Shown here piece by piece: positions 52,592-60,804 of a stretch of 64,000 nucleotides of DNA. The position numbers and the translations under genes are program-made. The notes beneath the pieces were generated by a model. It did not search any database. It was given only the letters and a program-made list of their open reading frames with translations, and was not told where the DNA came from. This DNA comes from Gammaproteobacteria bacterium (GTDB lineage Bacteria > Pseudomonadota > Gammaproteobacteria > Pseudomonadales > Azotimanducaceae). Position 1 is the first letter of the stretch; each line of letters begins with the position of its first letter. Location: NCBI GenBank assembly GCA_012960535.1, contig DUBB01000027.1, positions 225,928-289,927 on the forward strand, read 5' to 3'.

Positions 52592-54232
52592 TCAGGAGTC
52601 AAGGGGGAATACCTTACCTTCAAATACGGTTGCATGAATGCGTAGATCTCTGATGCGCATGGCATCGCAGGTTAATGGATCTTCATCAAGAATGGTAAAA
52701 TCAGCGTATTTACCGGCTCGAAGACTGCCAGTGTCTGCAGCCATGCCCAATACATGAGCAGCATTGATGGTAATGGCTTCGAGAGCCTGCTGAGCAGTCA
52801 GACATTCTTGCGCGCACATGACCTCGCCTGCATGGTTGATTCGATTGACTGCAACCCAGGCGCTATTGAGCGGTTCTGCTGGAGCCATAGTGAAGTCTGA
52901 ATGTAGGGCGGTATTGATGTCGTTTGTAAAGCAGGAGGCAAGCCTCGACATCTGCGATGCTCGCTCGTAACCAATACCTTCTCTAGAATAGATGTCTGAT
53001 AACTCGTGTAGGTAATAAACGTTAGCCGAAACCTGGGCCCCCAGTGCTTTAATCCTTTTGATTTGTTCAGGTGTACTGAAACCAAAATGCTCTATGGTGA
53101 AGCCGTGGTTAAAACGGGGTTTTTCAGCCTGCATTTTCTCCAACAGGTCCAGGGTGAGTTCAATGCCGAGGTCACCACAGGCATGAACATGAATTTGGAA
53201 TCCAGCATGCCAGTAGGCCCGCATGTTCTGTTCTAAGATCTCCGGCGGCATCAGCCACTCGCCCTGGTGGCCATCGATATAACCAGGCTCCATTAATTGT
53301 GAAAGTTGGCTGAAGAAAGCGCCATCACAAAAAAGTTTAATATGTTTGCCAAACTTTAGACGGTGGCTGTTACGTTCGATTAATTGCATCGCCAGTGCTG
53401 GACCGTCTTCGATCGATTGGCTCCCTTTGAGTATAGCAGTGCCGTGTGCAACCAGTCGTGTTCGAAACGGCACATCATCCCCATCTAGAATTGACGCCAG
53501 GGCATTGGCTTCAGATTCAAAGTCGAACAGACCCGTCGCCAGGTCGCCTATGCTGGTGTGTCCGCCGTGTTGAACGACCTGTTTCAGGCGCTGCAGTCCA
53601 GCGGCATATTTGTCCGGTGCCAGCAGCCAGGGATTGAGCCTGTTGATTGCCAGGCCTAGGCCATTTTCGTAAAAATGACCGTTACTGAAATCAACCTGCG
53701 CGCCGGGCTTTATATCTTGCTCATTGATTTCGGTCATCTTCAGGGCCGCATCGTTCATGTAAAGTTCATGAAAAGAGCGGTGCCAGACCACCATTGGCCG
53801 CTCGCTGCTGACGTTGTTGATGCGTTGCTTACCCATGGGGCCATGCCATAGTTGATGATAGCCCCAGATGAACAGGGGCGCATCAGGCTCTTTTTGGGCA
53901 TGCAGTGCAACCATACGCTGATCAAACTGTTCTGCCGTGGTAGTTGGTTCAACGATTCCCCAGGGTAGTTTCCAGCGCATGGCTGTTATGAATTCCATGG
54001 GCAGAAGTACCGCTGCCATAGTGGGGTGTAGATGGGGGTCGATAAAACCAGGGCAGATTACTTTCTCGGAAAATTGCCGGTCTACCGTGTGCGGGTGGGC
54101 ATCCAGCCAAGGCTGCATCTTGTCCTCGTGGCCCACTTCTATGATGCGACCATCACCAACCAGAATGGCATCGGCTGCAGGCATTGACGGGTTCATGGTG
54201 ATTATCGATTTTGCGGTAAATAAAGTCAGCAT
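52592..54232 (-). CDS. YtcJ-type amidohydrolase
   Basis: A 546-residue amidohydrolase family 3 protein. The zinc motif HLHP is in PGFIDPHLHPTMAAV, and later HVHACGD, TIEHFGF and HSDFTMAP supply the other ligand regions. The C-terminal cap ends AGKYADFTILDEDPLTCDAM. It is cytoplasmic and hydrolyses an unknown amide or cyclic amide. ATG 54232. The CobW GTPase follows 21 bases downstream. A remnant with the same C-terminal sequence pattern is found at 923-1135. Confidence 0.86.
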   Translation of the reverse strand: MLTLFTAKSIITMNPSMPAADAILVGDGRIIEVGHEDKMQPWLDAHPHTVDRQFSEKVICPGFIDPHLHPTMAAVLLPMEFITAMRWKLPWGIVEPTTTAEQFDQRMVALHAQKEPDAPLFIWGYHQLWHGPMGKQRINNVSSERPMVVWHRSFHELYMNDAALKMTEINEQDIKPGAQVDFSNGHFYENGLGLAINRLNPWLLAPDKYAAGLQRLKQVVQHGGHTSIGDLATGLFDFESEANALASILDGDDVPFRTRLVAHGTAILKGSQSIEDGPALAMQLIERNSHRLKFGKHIKLFCDGAFFSQLSQLMEPGYIDGHQGEWLMPPEILEQNMRAYWHAGFQIHVHACGDLGIELTLDLLEKMQAEKPRFNHGFTIEHFGFSTPEQIKRIKALGAQVSANVYYLHELSDIYSREGIGYERASQMSRLASCFTNDINTALHSDFTMAPAEPLNSAWVAVNRINHAGEVMCAQECLTAQQALEAITINAAHVLGMAADTGSLRAGKYADFTILDEDPLTCDAMRIRDLRIHATVFEGKVFPLDS

Positions 54233-54496
54233 TAATATTCCCCAGTCTTATGGCTTGGACTTACTAACAGCGAGGCAGATCAGGTAGGCAGTCAGAATTC
54301 TGGCCAGGCTATTAGGGTCAATCAAAATTAAAGACTAAAAATACCCTGGATTCAATGCAGGACAGTGACTTGTTGTATCTTTTTGGTTGAGTAAACTGCC
54401 TGAGCAATAAAGTGAACCCAGGATTGTCTACTGCTAGGTAGATTTAGGTTATGGTTGACGGCGAAACCAATAAACACAGATTTAGCTGGAGGGTAT

Positions 54497-54835
54497 ATGG
54501 GAGATGTGAAGGTTACCGCGTCGGGATTGCGATACGAGATAATGGCAACAGGAGATGGCAGGACGCCGGGACCGACCGATGTTGTGTCTGTGCACTATCA
54601 CGGTACCTTCGAGGACGGTCGTGTATTTGATTCGTCGGTCGATCGGGGTGAACCCCTTGATTTACCCGTAGATGGCGTCATTGCTGGCTGGACTGAGGCA
54701 TTGCAGATGATGCAGGAAGGTGACAAATGGAAATTGACGGTACCGCCTGATCTGGGCTATGGCGCCAATGGCGTGGGACCGATTCCAGGCAATGCGACTC
54801 TGGTTTTTGAGGTTGAACTGATTACCGTTCGTTGA
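54497..54835 (+). CDS. FKBP-type peptidyl-prolyl cis-trans isomerase
   Basis: A 112-residue single FKBP domain. Family signs are VSVHYHGTFEDGRVFDSSVDRG, VIAGWTEALQMMQEGDKWKL, and PPDLGYGANGVGPIPGNATL; the C-terminus VFEVELITV closes the fold. No signal peptide or dimerisation domain is present, so it is cytoplasmic. ATG 54497, after GGAGG at four bases, is chosen over an in-frame TTG at 54455. Confidence 0.92.
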   Translation: MGDVKVTASGLRYEIMATGDGRTPGPTDVVSVHYHGTFEDGRVFDSSVDRGEPLDLPVDGVIAGWTEALQMMQEGDKWKLTVPPDLGYGANGVGPIPGNATLVFEVELITVR

Positions 54836-54862
54836 TCTGGGTTGGTTTAGCAGCTGTGCTGG

Positions 54863-54897
54863 CCAGACTGATTACTCGTAGTGAGAGTCAGATCTGG
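54863..54897. terminator. Bulged hairpin between convergent FKBP and PPOX genes
   Basis: Arms CCAGACTGA.. (from 54863) and ..TCAGATCTGG (to 54897) pair with one bulge. It follows the FKBP stop codon by about 27 bases and precedes the PPOX stop region; a bidirectional terminator is plausible, without a clear T-run. Confidence 0.35.
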
Positions 54898-54930
54898 TTG
54901 TCTGCGGGATGCTATGGTGCTGGTTTGGCT

Positions 54931-55581
54931 TCAGCGGTCCTCGTCTAAAAGAGCTGCATAGTTTTGCATTGATAAGCTGCCACCCTCGTCATTGACTCTG
55001 TGCTGATCATCAGGGGGAAGAACATCCTGGAATAAGTCGAGTTTTTTCCAGTCCGCTAGCGGTGTCTGCAGGCCAGGCTTTGGAATATTGGCTGAATCTT
55101 CGAGTTTCTGCATTCGCGGGATGTAACGAGGGCAATTCACCCACATTCTGCTGAGCTTCACTTCTACCAGTAACTCAGCCTCTGGATATTGCTGCATGAG
55201 CTTGTGTTCGCCTAGCACGCTGGCATGGCCATGAAAGCGTATTCGATGGGGATGCTCGAAGTTTATGAATAACAGACCCACCGCTGGGTTACTTTGAATA
55301 TTACCCATAGACAGAAACATGCCATTACCATTGTAACTTGGGAACACGAGGGTTTTATTGTCCTGAACCGTTACAAATCCCTGATTCCCGCCTTTATACG
55401 ACACAGTCGGGCTGCCATCGGTTGTGATGGATGATAAAAAAAAGAATTCCTGCGCTTCAATAAACGTTTTGTCCGCGCTGGTTATCTCTTCCCTGACCAC
55501 GATATCTTGCATTTTATCGGCGAGGTTCCTGGATTTGAATCGCTCCTGAAAGCGTCGATGATGTCGGTTATATAGCGCCAT
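54931..55581 (-). CDS. Pyridoxamine 5'-phosphate oxidase family protein 2
   Basis: A 216-residue split-barrel protein. It contains FFFLSSITTDGSPTVSYKGG, then GMFLSMGNIQSNPAVGLLFI and a PHRIRFHGHASVLGEH segment, all typical of PPOX-like flavoproteins. The C-terminal region has MWVNCPRYIPRM. It binds FMN or F420 in relatives. ATG 55581. The PhyH-type gene lies upstream on the same strand, 119 bases away, so a shared transcript is possible. Role unknown. Confidence 0.82.
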   Translation of the reverse strand: MALYNRHHRRFQERFKSRNLADKMQDIVVREEITSADKTFIEAQEFFFLSSITTDGSPTVSYKGGNQGFVTVQDNKTLVFPSYNGNGMFLSMGNIQSNPAVGLLFINFEHPHRIRFHGHASVLGEHKLMQQYPEAELLVEVKLSRMWVNCPRYIPRMQKLEDSANIPKPGLQTPLADWKKLDLFQDVLPPDDQHRVNDEGGSLSMQNYAALLDEDR

Positions 55582-55700
55582 TTGCGGATCCTCTCAGCGT
55601 GATTTGTGTTTTATTATGAGTAACGCCTGACCGCAGCACTGCTGATGCCGTGCTGAGGGGCAAGCTGTCTGGATTTAAAGAGACGCAGTGGCTTGTCTTT

Positions 55701-56546
55701 CTAGCCATCGTAAAAACCAGGTCTGTGAAGCCCGATAAGGGTTTTTTCGCGTCTAGAGGCGGCTCGCTTAATTGCTGCCTGGCTTAACTGGTTTGTTTGT
55801 TCAGCGGTATGCAGTCGCTGCTGAATATCCCTTCGCCCATAATGAACCTGCAGAAAGAATCTGCCCTGGTCGCTGCTGCTGGTGGGCAGTCTGCGGTGCC
55901 AGACATCCGAAACAAACAGCAGTACATCACCTGCCTGACCGGTTAACGGGGTAACCTGCTGGCCATTGTAACTCAGTTCATTATCGAACAATTTATCGCC
56001 TGGCGGGGGCCGTCCAGACAGGTGGCTACCAGCGATGATGCCGGTTGGGCCATCCTTGAGGCCGCAGGCTTGCAGGAGAATGTGACAGCCAATAGCAAAA
56101 ATGGGATGAGGAATATCTTTTGGCCAGAGGACACCTTCTGCCAGCGGTATATGTGGACCAGCATCGATATGCCAGGCCTGGGAAGGGTCATTGGGGTTGG
56201 CAGGGTTTTTCCAGGCTGTGTTGGCTATCACATGGCAATCTTGTCCCAGTAAAGGCTCTATAACGGCCAGCAGGCGGGAATGGCCGACGGCTTTCTGGCA
56301 GGCCTCACTGCGGTTGAGCATCTCGTAGCGGAAGTGTTGGTCAATGTCATCTGGACGATTGGGATTGCGGCCGTCAGGCTGGCGGTTCTTATAGATCTGA
56401 TCAATCTCTTCTGTTAATTGCAGGACTTCTGATTCAGAAAAGACCCTAGGCAGCCTGCAGGCGCCGGATTGCTCAAGGGTCAGGCTCTCCTTCGGAGCGT
56501 GATCAGGCGGTTTGACTTTTAGATAGCCGTGTTCTCGAGTAATCAT
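55701..56546 (-). CDS. PhyH-like Fe(II)/2OG dioxygenase
   Basis: A 281-residue oxygenase. The iron pair is His126-x-Asp128 in AWHIDAGPHIP; the distal histidine lies in VSDVWHRRLP, and the 2OG arginine just after. It shares the fold but little sequence with the PhyH-type protein at 25731. A strong AAGGAGG site stands just before ATG 56546, directly downstream of a 16-bp tandem repeat on the minus strand. It may act on a small metabolite; substrate unknown. Confidence 0.8.
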   Translation of the reverse strand: MITREHGYLKVKPPDHAPKESLTLEQSGACRLPRVFSESEVLQLTEEIDQIYKNRQPDGRNPNRPDDIDQHFRYEMLNRSEACQKAVGHSRLLAVIEPLLGQDCHVIANTAWKNPANPNDPSQAWHIDAGPHIPLAEGVLWPKDIPHPIFAIGCHILLQACGLKDGPTGIIAGSHLSGRPPPGDKLFDNELSYNGQQVTPLTGQAGDVLLFVSDVWHRRLPTSSSDQGRFFLQVHYGRRDIQQRLHTAEQTNQLSQAAIKRAASRREKTLIGLHRPGFYDG

Positions 56547-56967
56547 GAAGCTGGCCTCCTTTTGTAAATATAGCTTTTTGTAAATATAGCTTTTTGTAAA
56601 TATAGCTTTGTGGATTTAGCCGTACAGATATAGCCTTATAGAGTATGCCTCATAAAGTAAGTCCTATAGTGACTGCAATATTAATGTAGTTGTATCAATG
56701 TCGTCCTGTAGATGTAGGTGTAGGCCTAAATTTTTATTAGTAGATGTCGCTTTTTATTGAATTCATAGCTCACTGATTAGTCTTGCCAGGGTTATCAGGG
56801 AGAAGCGCTTCGCCAATCAGTATTTTAATCTTATCGCCTCTGGCTTGTCTCCACTGGGAATGGTAACTATCAGGGATAATACAGGCGTTGCCGATTGAAA
56901 TGACCCTAGCCGTAATTTACCTTGGCAGGCAGCTGGTGTAGATTGGTAGTGTCATCCTTAACTTGAA
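56547..56967. other. Divergent intergenic region with a 16-bp repeat
   Basis: These 421 bases separate the PhyH-type gene (minus) from the ADP-ribosylglycohydrolase gene (plus). The part next to the PhyH gene holds a perfect 16-bp repeat and degenerate T/A-rich copies of it. The rest is A/T-rich and shows no gene. Confidence 0.5.
56560..56607. repeat. Perfect 16-bp tandem repeat, three units
   Basis: TTTTGTAAATATAGCT occurs exactly at 56560, 56576 and 56592. The array begins at the base next to the AAGGAGG site of the minus-strand PhyH gene; a degenerate copy (around TTTAGCC and ATATAGCC) continues to the right. The identity of the three copies suggests recent expansion. Confidence 0.9.
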
Positions 56968-58146
56968 ATGATCATGCCTGAACCTGTCGTGTTAAGCCGC
57001 GCTAAAAATGCCATTCTCGGTGCCTTTGTTGCCGATGCTGCAGCTCTGGGATTCCACTGGTTGTACAGCCAGACACGGATCCTCCAGTTAGCCCCGGAAC
57101 AACCTGAATTCAGAGAACCCGATGAAGCTGATTTTACCGGTAATGTCGGATACTTTGCTCATCCGGGAAAGCGAGCTGGGGCGTTTTCCCAGTACGGGGA
57201 GCAATGCTGGGTAATGCTGCATTCCCTGCTTGATAATAGCGGTCAATACAATAAAGACCGCTATCAGGATGCCTTCAGAGATCATTTTGGTTATGGCGGA
57301 AAGTTTTCAGGCTATATAGACCGGCCGACCAGAGAAACGCTGGATACGATTTATCACAGTGAACATGAAGCGCTGGCGAGAGCGAATGCGGTACCCTTTG
57401 CGGGCGACGCGAAGCAGAAAACCACGGTCCTAATCAAGATTTTAGCCGCGGCCAGGCGTTTCCAGGGTGATAGATTAGAGCAGGAGGCAGTTTATATAAC
57501 CAACGCCATGCCAGCATCAGAAGCGTGCCTGGGCTACGCCAGGGCAGTGATACAGGCACTGCAGGCAACGGCAGAATTCCAGGGAGCGGAAGACGAACAG
57601 CTTCCAGCAGTCAGTAAGTTACCCGCCCTGATCGCTCGATATGCCGGTGACCCGGATATGGCTGGATATGCTGAAAGTGCCATAAGGGTGACTAATAATA
57701 CGCCGCGGGCGGTTGATTTTGGGATGATCTGTACGCAATTGCTGGCCGCGATCATAGCAGGCAAGGATGTTAATAAAGCGATAACTGCAGGCCTGGAGGC
57801 TGCTTCCGGGACCCAGCGTCGAAAGCTGGAAACAGCGCTGGCAGACAATGGCTCTGTGCCGGAGCTGACGCGCCAAGTGGGCATGCATTGTGATCTGGGC
57901 GCGGGTGTGCCCAGTATTTTGTTTAATCTAAAATCAACTTCGTCCTATGTTGATGCCATCAGAGCCAATATTTATGCGGGCGGCGATAATTGCGGCAGAG
58001 CGATCATACTGGGCGCGGCCTGCGGGGCACTTTATGGCGTCGGCGGTGAATGCGGTATACCCCAGGCGTGGCTTGCCAGATTGGAGAATCGAGCTGGGCT
58101 AACAGCAGATATCGACAGCTTACTGGCCTCTGTGATAGCCCAGTAG
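56968..58146 (+). CDS. ADP-ribosylglycohydrolase-fold protein, crystallin-J1-like
   Basis: A 392-residue DraG-fold protein, with AKNAILGAFVADAAALGFHW at the N-terminus and AGGDNCGRAIILGAACGALYG near the C-terminus. Typical ADP-ribosylhydrolases bind magnesium with TDDT-type and GGDTDT-type motifs; here the first reads QYGEQCW and the second GGDNCG, so most of the metal-binding aspartates are missing. This resembles the crystallin-J1-like branch. Activity may be lost or changed. ATG 56968. The enoyl-CoA hydratase starts 42 bases downstream, so co-transcription is likely. Confidence 0.82.
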   Translation: MIMPEPVVLSRAKNAILGAFVADAAALGFHWLYSQTRILQLAPEQPEFREPDEADFTGNVGYFAHPGKRAGAFSQYGEQCWVMLHSLLDNSGQYNKDRYQDAFRDHFGYGGKFSGYIDRPTRETLDTIYHSEHEALARANAVPFAGDAKQKTTVLIKILAAARRFQGDRLEQEAVYITNAMPASEACLGYARAVIQALQATAEFQGAEDEQLPAVSKLPALIARYAGDPDMAGYAESAIRVTNNTPRAVDFGMICTQLLAAIIAGKDVNKAITAGLEAASGTQRRKLETALADNGSVPELTRQVGMHCDLGAGVPSILFNLKSTSSYVDAIRANIYAGGDNCGRAIILGAACGALYGVGGECGIPQAWLARLENRAGLTADIDSLLASVIAQ

Positions 58147-58188
58147 CAGAGGTTCACAAAATGAATAAAACGTTAGCGGGGCAGGAAC

Positions 58189-58974
58189 ATGCAGCAGGAA
58201 TTTTTTGACCGGGTAAGCTATGAAATAAAACATAGAGTAGCCCTGATAACCCTTAACCGGCCTGACAAAATGAACGCATTTGATGCGGCAATGTACCAGG
58301 GTGTGAATCAGGCGCTGGATACTTTCCATTCGTCTGAAGATGCCTGGGTGGCGGTCATTCAAGCAGAAGGTGACCGGGCATTTTCAGTGGGCGCTGATGT
58401 CAATGCGCTCAATGATTTAGCCAGTCAGGGCATAACCAGTGGTCTTGGTGGGCTCAATATTGATCAGCGGATGGTGACAGACAAACCTATTATTGCTGCC
58501 GTGCAGGGCTACTGCGTGGGCGAAGGCGTTAACCTGGTACTGGCGTGTGACATGGTTTTTGCGGATGCAAGTACACAATTCATGATCTCGGAAGTTAGGA
58601 TTGGCGTGAACCCGGTTGATATACCGCTTAAGCTGGCTCGTCGTTTAGGTTATGCAAAATCCTTTGCCTTTCTATCACCCGGTGATGCCAAGGACGCGAG
58701 CTGGGCCCACAGCGCAGGACTGGTCGAACATATCAGTGCGGCTGGAGAATTGCGCACAGATGCTTTTGATTTTGCTCGGCGGTTGGTGCAGGAGTGCGCG
58801 CCACTTGCCTTGCGGGCACAGAAGGCGACTCTCTGGCAGGCAGTCTATGGTGATGAAGCATCGGCGAGGAAGCTCGGCGACCAGCGCCGCGCGCAGATTC
58901 GTCTGTCGGAAGATTATGCCGAAGGCAGATTAGCCTTCATGGAAAAACGGGAGCCCGATTTCAAGGGTCGATAG
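58189..58974 (+). CDS. Enoyl-CoA hydratase/isomerase family protein
   Basis: A 261-residue crotonase. The N-terminal VALITLNRPDKMNAFDAAMY segment, the oxyanion-hole region FSVGADVNALNDLAS and the GYCVGEGVNLVLACDMVFAD block are the usual features. The second catalytic acidic residue region reads ISEVRIGVNP; one of the usual Glu positions may be conserved. It probably hydrates or isomerises an enoyl-CoA. ATG 58189, after AGGAAC. It follows the crystallin-J1-like gene and precedes the urease cluster. Confidence 0.87.
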   Translation: MQQEFFDRVSYEIKHRVALITLNRPDKMNAFDAAMYQGVNQALDTFHSSEDAWVAVIQAEGDRAFSVGADVNALNDLASQGITSGLGGLNIDQRMVTDKPIIAAVQGYCVGEGVNLVLACDMVFADASTQFMISEVRIGVNPVDIPLKLARRLGYAKSFAFLSPGDAKDASWAHSAGLVEHISAAGELRTDAFDFARRLVQECAPLALRAQKATLWQAVYGDEASARKLGDQRRAQIRLSEDYAEGRLAFMEKREPDFKGR

Positions 58975-59141
58975 CACCCTGAGGCTAAGAGCCCAGATAG
59001 CGATTGCGAGCTGAAGGGCCGTTCCCAGGGTGCTGTTTTAGGTACACGATGGTCTACCAGACCGGATAACAGGGTTCACAAAGTATTAATGAGTAGCCGA
59101 CATAGAATGCTAAAATCCATGCCGCAAGACTAATCAATATT

Positions 59142-59191
59142 ACATGAACTCTATTATATGAATTCTATGACATGAACTCTATTACATGAAC
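59142..59191 (+). repeat. 14-bp tandem repeat forming overlapping mini-ORFs before ureD
   Basis: Units ACATGAACTCTATT (59142), ATATGAATTCTATG (59156) and ACATGAACTCTATT (59170) are followed by the partial ACATGAAC that contains the ureD start. Each ATG opens a five-codon frame ending in a TGA that overlaps the next ATG as ATGA: ATG 59144 to TGA 59161, ATG 59158 to TGA 59175, ATG 59172 to TGA 59189; the fourth ATG, 59186, is ureD. No Shine-Dalgarno sequence precedes ureD itself. This could allow coupled re-initiation or tune expression by copy number. Confidence 0.8.
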
Positions 59192-60043
59192 GTTTCAGGC
59201 GGACAGTCGCTATCGGCACCAGATCAACCGCCTGGTTGGTCTGCCAATTTATCGTTGCAGTTTGCAGTTAAAGGCAGCCGTACCATTATCGCCGGTAAAT
59301 CTTTCCAAGGGCCGTTGGCGGTACAGAAACCCTTTTATCCTGAAGGTGGTACCTGCCACGTTTATGTTTTGCATCCGCCCGGAGGCGTTGTAGGGGGTGA
59401 TCAGTTAGCCATTGACCTGACCTTGCAGGAGAGTAGTCATGCTCTGGTAACGACACCGGCAGCCAATAAGTTTTACCGTTCAGATAAGCGCTCGTCTCGT
59501 TTGCTACAGAGCCTGTCGCTGCAGCAGGAGGCGATGCTGGAATGGTTGCCGCAGGAGTCGATCTATTTTGATCAGTGTAATACCAGAATAAATACCCGTA
59601 TAGAATTGGCCAGCCATTCAAAATTGATCGCCTGGGATATGATCTGCCTGGGTCGGCCGGCATCTGGGGAGACTTTTGCTCAGGGGGCCATCCGTCAGAC
59701 CCTGGAAATAAAGCAGCGGGGTAGAGTACTGCTGAACGATCGGTTACTCATCGAGGGCAGCAGCCCAATGCTTAGCGAATCCTGGGGCTTTCATGGTTAT
59801 GGCGTAATTGGTTATCTGGTTGCCACGCCGGCCACGCCGGATATCCGTGATAAAGTAAGAGAAATAGCCGGTTTTGAGAAATCAGTGCGGCTTACCACTA
59901 CCTTGATTGATGGCTTACTCATTTGCCGGGTTCTGGCTGACAAGGCTGAGCTGGCCCGTCGAAAACTGATCAAAGTATGGCAACTGATCAGGCCTGAAAT
60001 CATGGCAAAGGAAGCGATACAACCGAGAATCTGGCATACTTGA
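59186..60043 (+). CDS. ureD: Urease accessory protein UreD
   Basis: A 285-residue UreD homologue. Diagnostic parts are the HPPGGVVGGDQLAIDL motif, the TPAANKFYRSD segment and EWLPQESIYFDQCNTRINTRIEL. It forms the UreDFG complex that delivers nickel and carbamate to apo-urease. ATG 59186 is chosen; it is the last of four ATGs spaced 14 bases apart and has no clear ribosome-binding site. Urease structural genes start 85 bases after it, in the common ureDABC order. Confidence 0.93.
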   Translation: MNVSGGQSLSAPDQPPGWSANLSLQFAVKGSRTIIAGKSFQGPLAVQKPFYPEGGTCHVYVLHPPGGVVGGDQLAIDLTLQESSHALVTTPAANKFYRSDKRSSRLLQSLSLQQEAMLEWLPQESIYFDQCNTRINTRIELASHSKLIAWDMICLGRPASGETFAQGAIRQTLEIKQRGRVLLNDRLLIEGSSPMLSESWGFHGYGVIGYLVATPATPDIRDKVREIAGFEKSVRLTTTLIDGLLICRVLADKAELARRKLIKVWQLIRPEIMAKEAIQPRIWHT

Positions 60044-60128
60044 GTCGTCGTCTCTGCCACTGCATTTCGGTATCAGCAGTGCCAGTCTAATCAAATCATA
60101 GAACCGAGCGGTGGAAGGGGAAGGCTGT

Positions 60129-60431
60129 ATGGATTTGTCACCAAGGGAAAAGGATAAGCTGCTTTTATTTACGGCAGCTCTGTTAGCTGAGCGGCGCAAA
60201 GCCAGGGGTGTAAAACTGAATCATCCAGAAGCAGTGGCCTTTATCTCAGCAGCCATCCTTGAAGGCGCTAGAGACGGCCGCAGCGTAGCTGATTTAATGA
60301 GTTATGGCGCAACCCTGCTGAGCACAGAGGATGTGATGGATGGTATTGCCGATATGATTCCTGATGTGCAGGTTGAAGCCACCTTTCCTGATGGAACCAA
60401 ACTGGTTACGGTCCATAATCCCATCACCTAA
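60129..60431 (+). CDS. ureA: Urease subunit gamma
   Basis: A 100-residue urease gamma subunit, the standard bacterial length. It starts [20 protein letters not shown] and ends [19 protein letters not shown], with the [14 protein letters not shown] helix between. The protein packs against UreB and UreC in the trimer. ATG 60129 follows AAGGGGAAGG; an in-frame GTG 18 bases upstream is not needed. ureB is 26 bases downstream. Confidence 0.97.
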   Translation: MDLSPREKDKLLLFTAALLAERRKARGVKLNHPEAVAFISAAILEGARDGRSVADLMSYGATLLSTEDVMDGIADMIPDVQVEATFPDGTKLVTVHNPIT

Positions 60432-60457
60432 GCCACCTTCTTAATGAGAAAGCGTTT

Positions 60458-60763
60458 ATGAAACCAGGCGAATACTTTATTGAACCCGGAGAGATTTCCC
60501 TCAATGAGGGTAAAACCACCTTGAAGATCAGCGTGGCTAATAAAGGAGACCGACCGATCCAGGTGGGTTCTCATTACCATTTTTATGAAACCAACAGTGC
60601 GCTTGAATTTGAGCGTGAGCTAACTCGGGGTTTTCGACCCAACATTCCGGCGGGTACGGCCATCCGTTTTGAACCTGGCCAGGAACGTGAGCTCGAGTTA
60701 GTTGAATATGCGGGCAACCGGCAGGTGTTTGGATTTAACGGCAAAGTGATGGGTAAGCTGTAG
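60458..60763 (+). CDS. ureB: Urease subunit beta
   Basis: A 101-residue urease beta subunit. Family parts are [38 protein letters not shown] (with the conserved His-Tyr-His) and [20 protein letters not shown]. It is separate from UreA, as usual in this phylum (not fused). ATG 60458 follows GAGAAAG. ureC starts 41 bases later. Confidence 0.97.
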   Translation: MKPGEYFIEPGEISLNEGKTTLKISVANKGDRPIQVGSHYHFYETNSALEFERELTRGFRPNIPAGTAIRFEPGQERELELVEYAGNRQVFGFNGKVMGKL

Positions 60764-60804
60764 AAGGCCATAACCATCGTTACGCTATCAGGGAGAAAAC
60801 AGTC

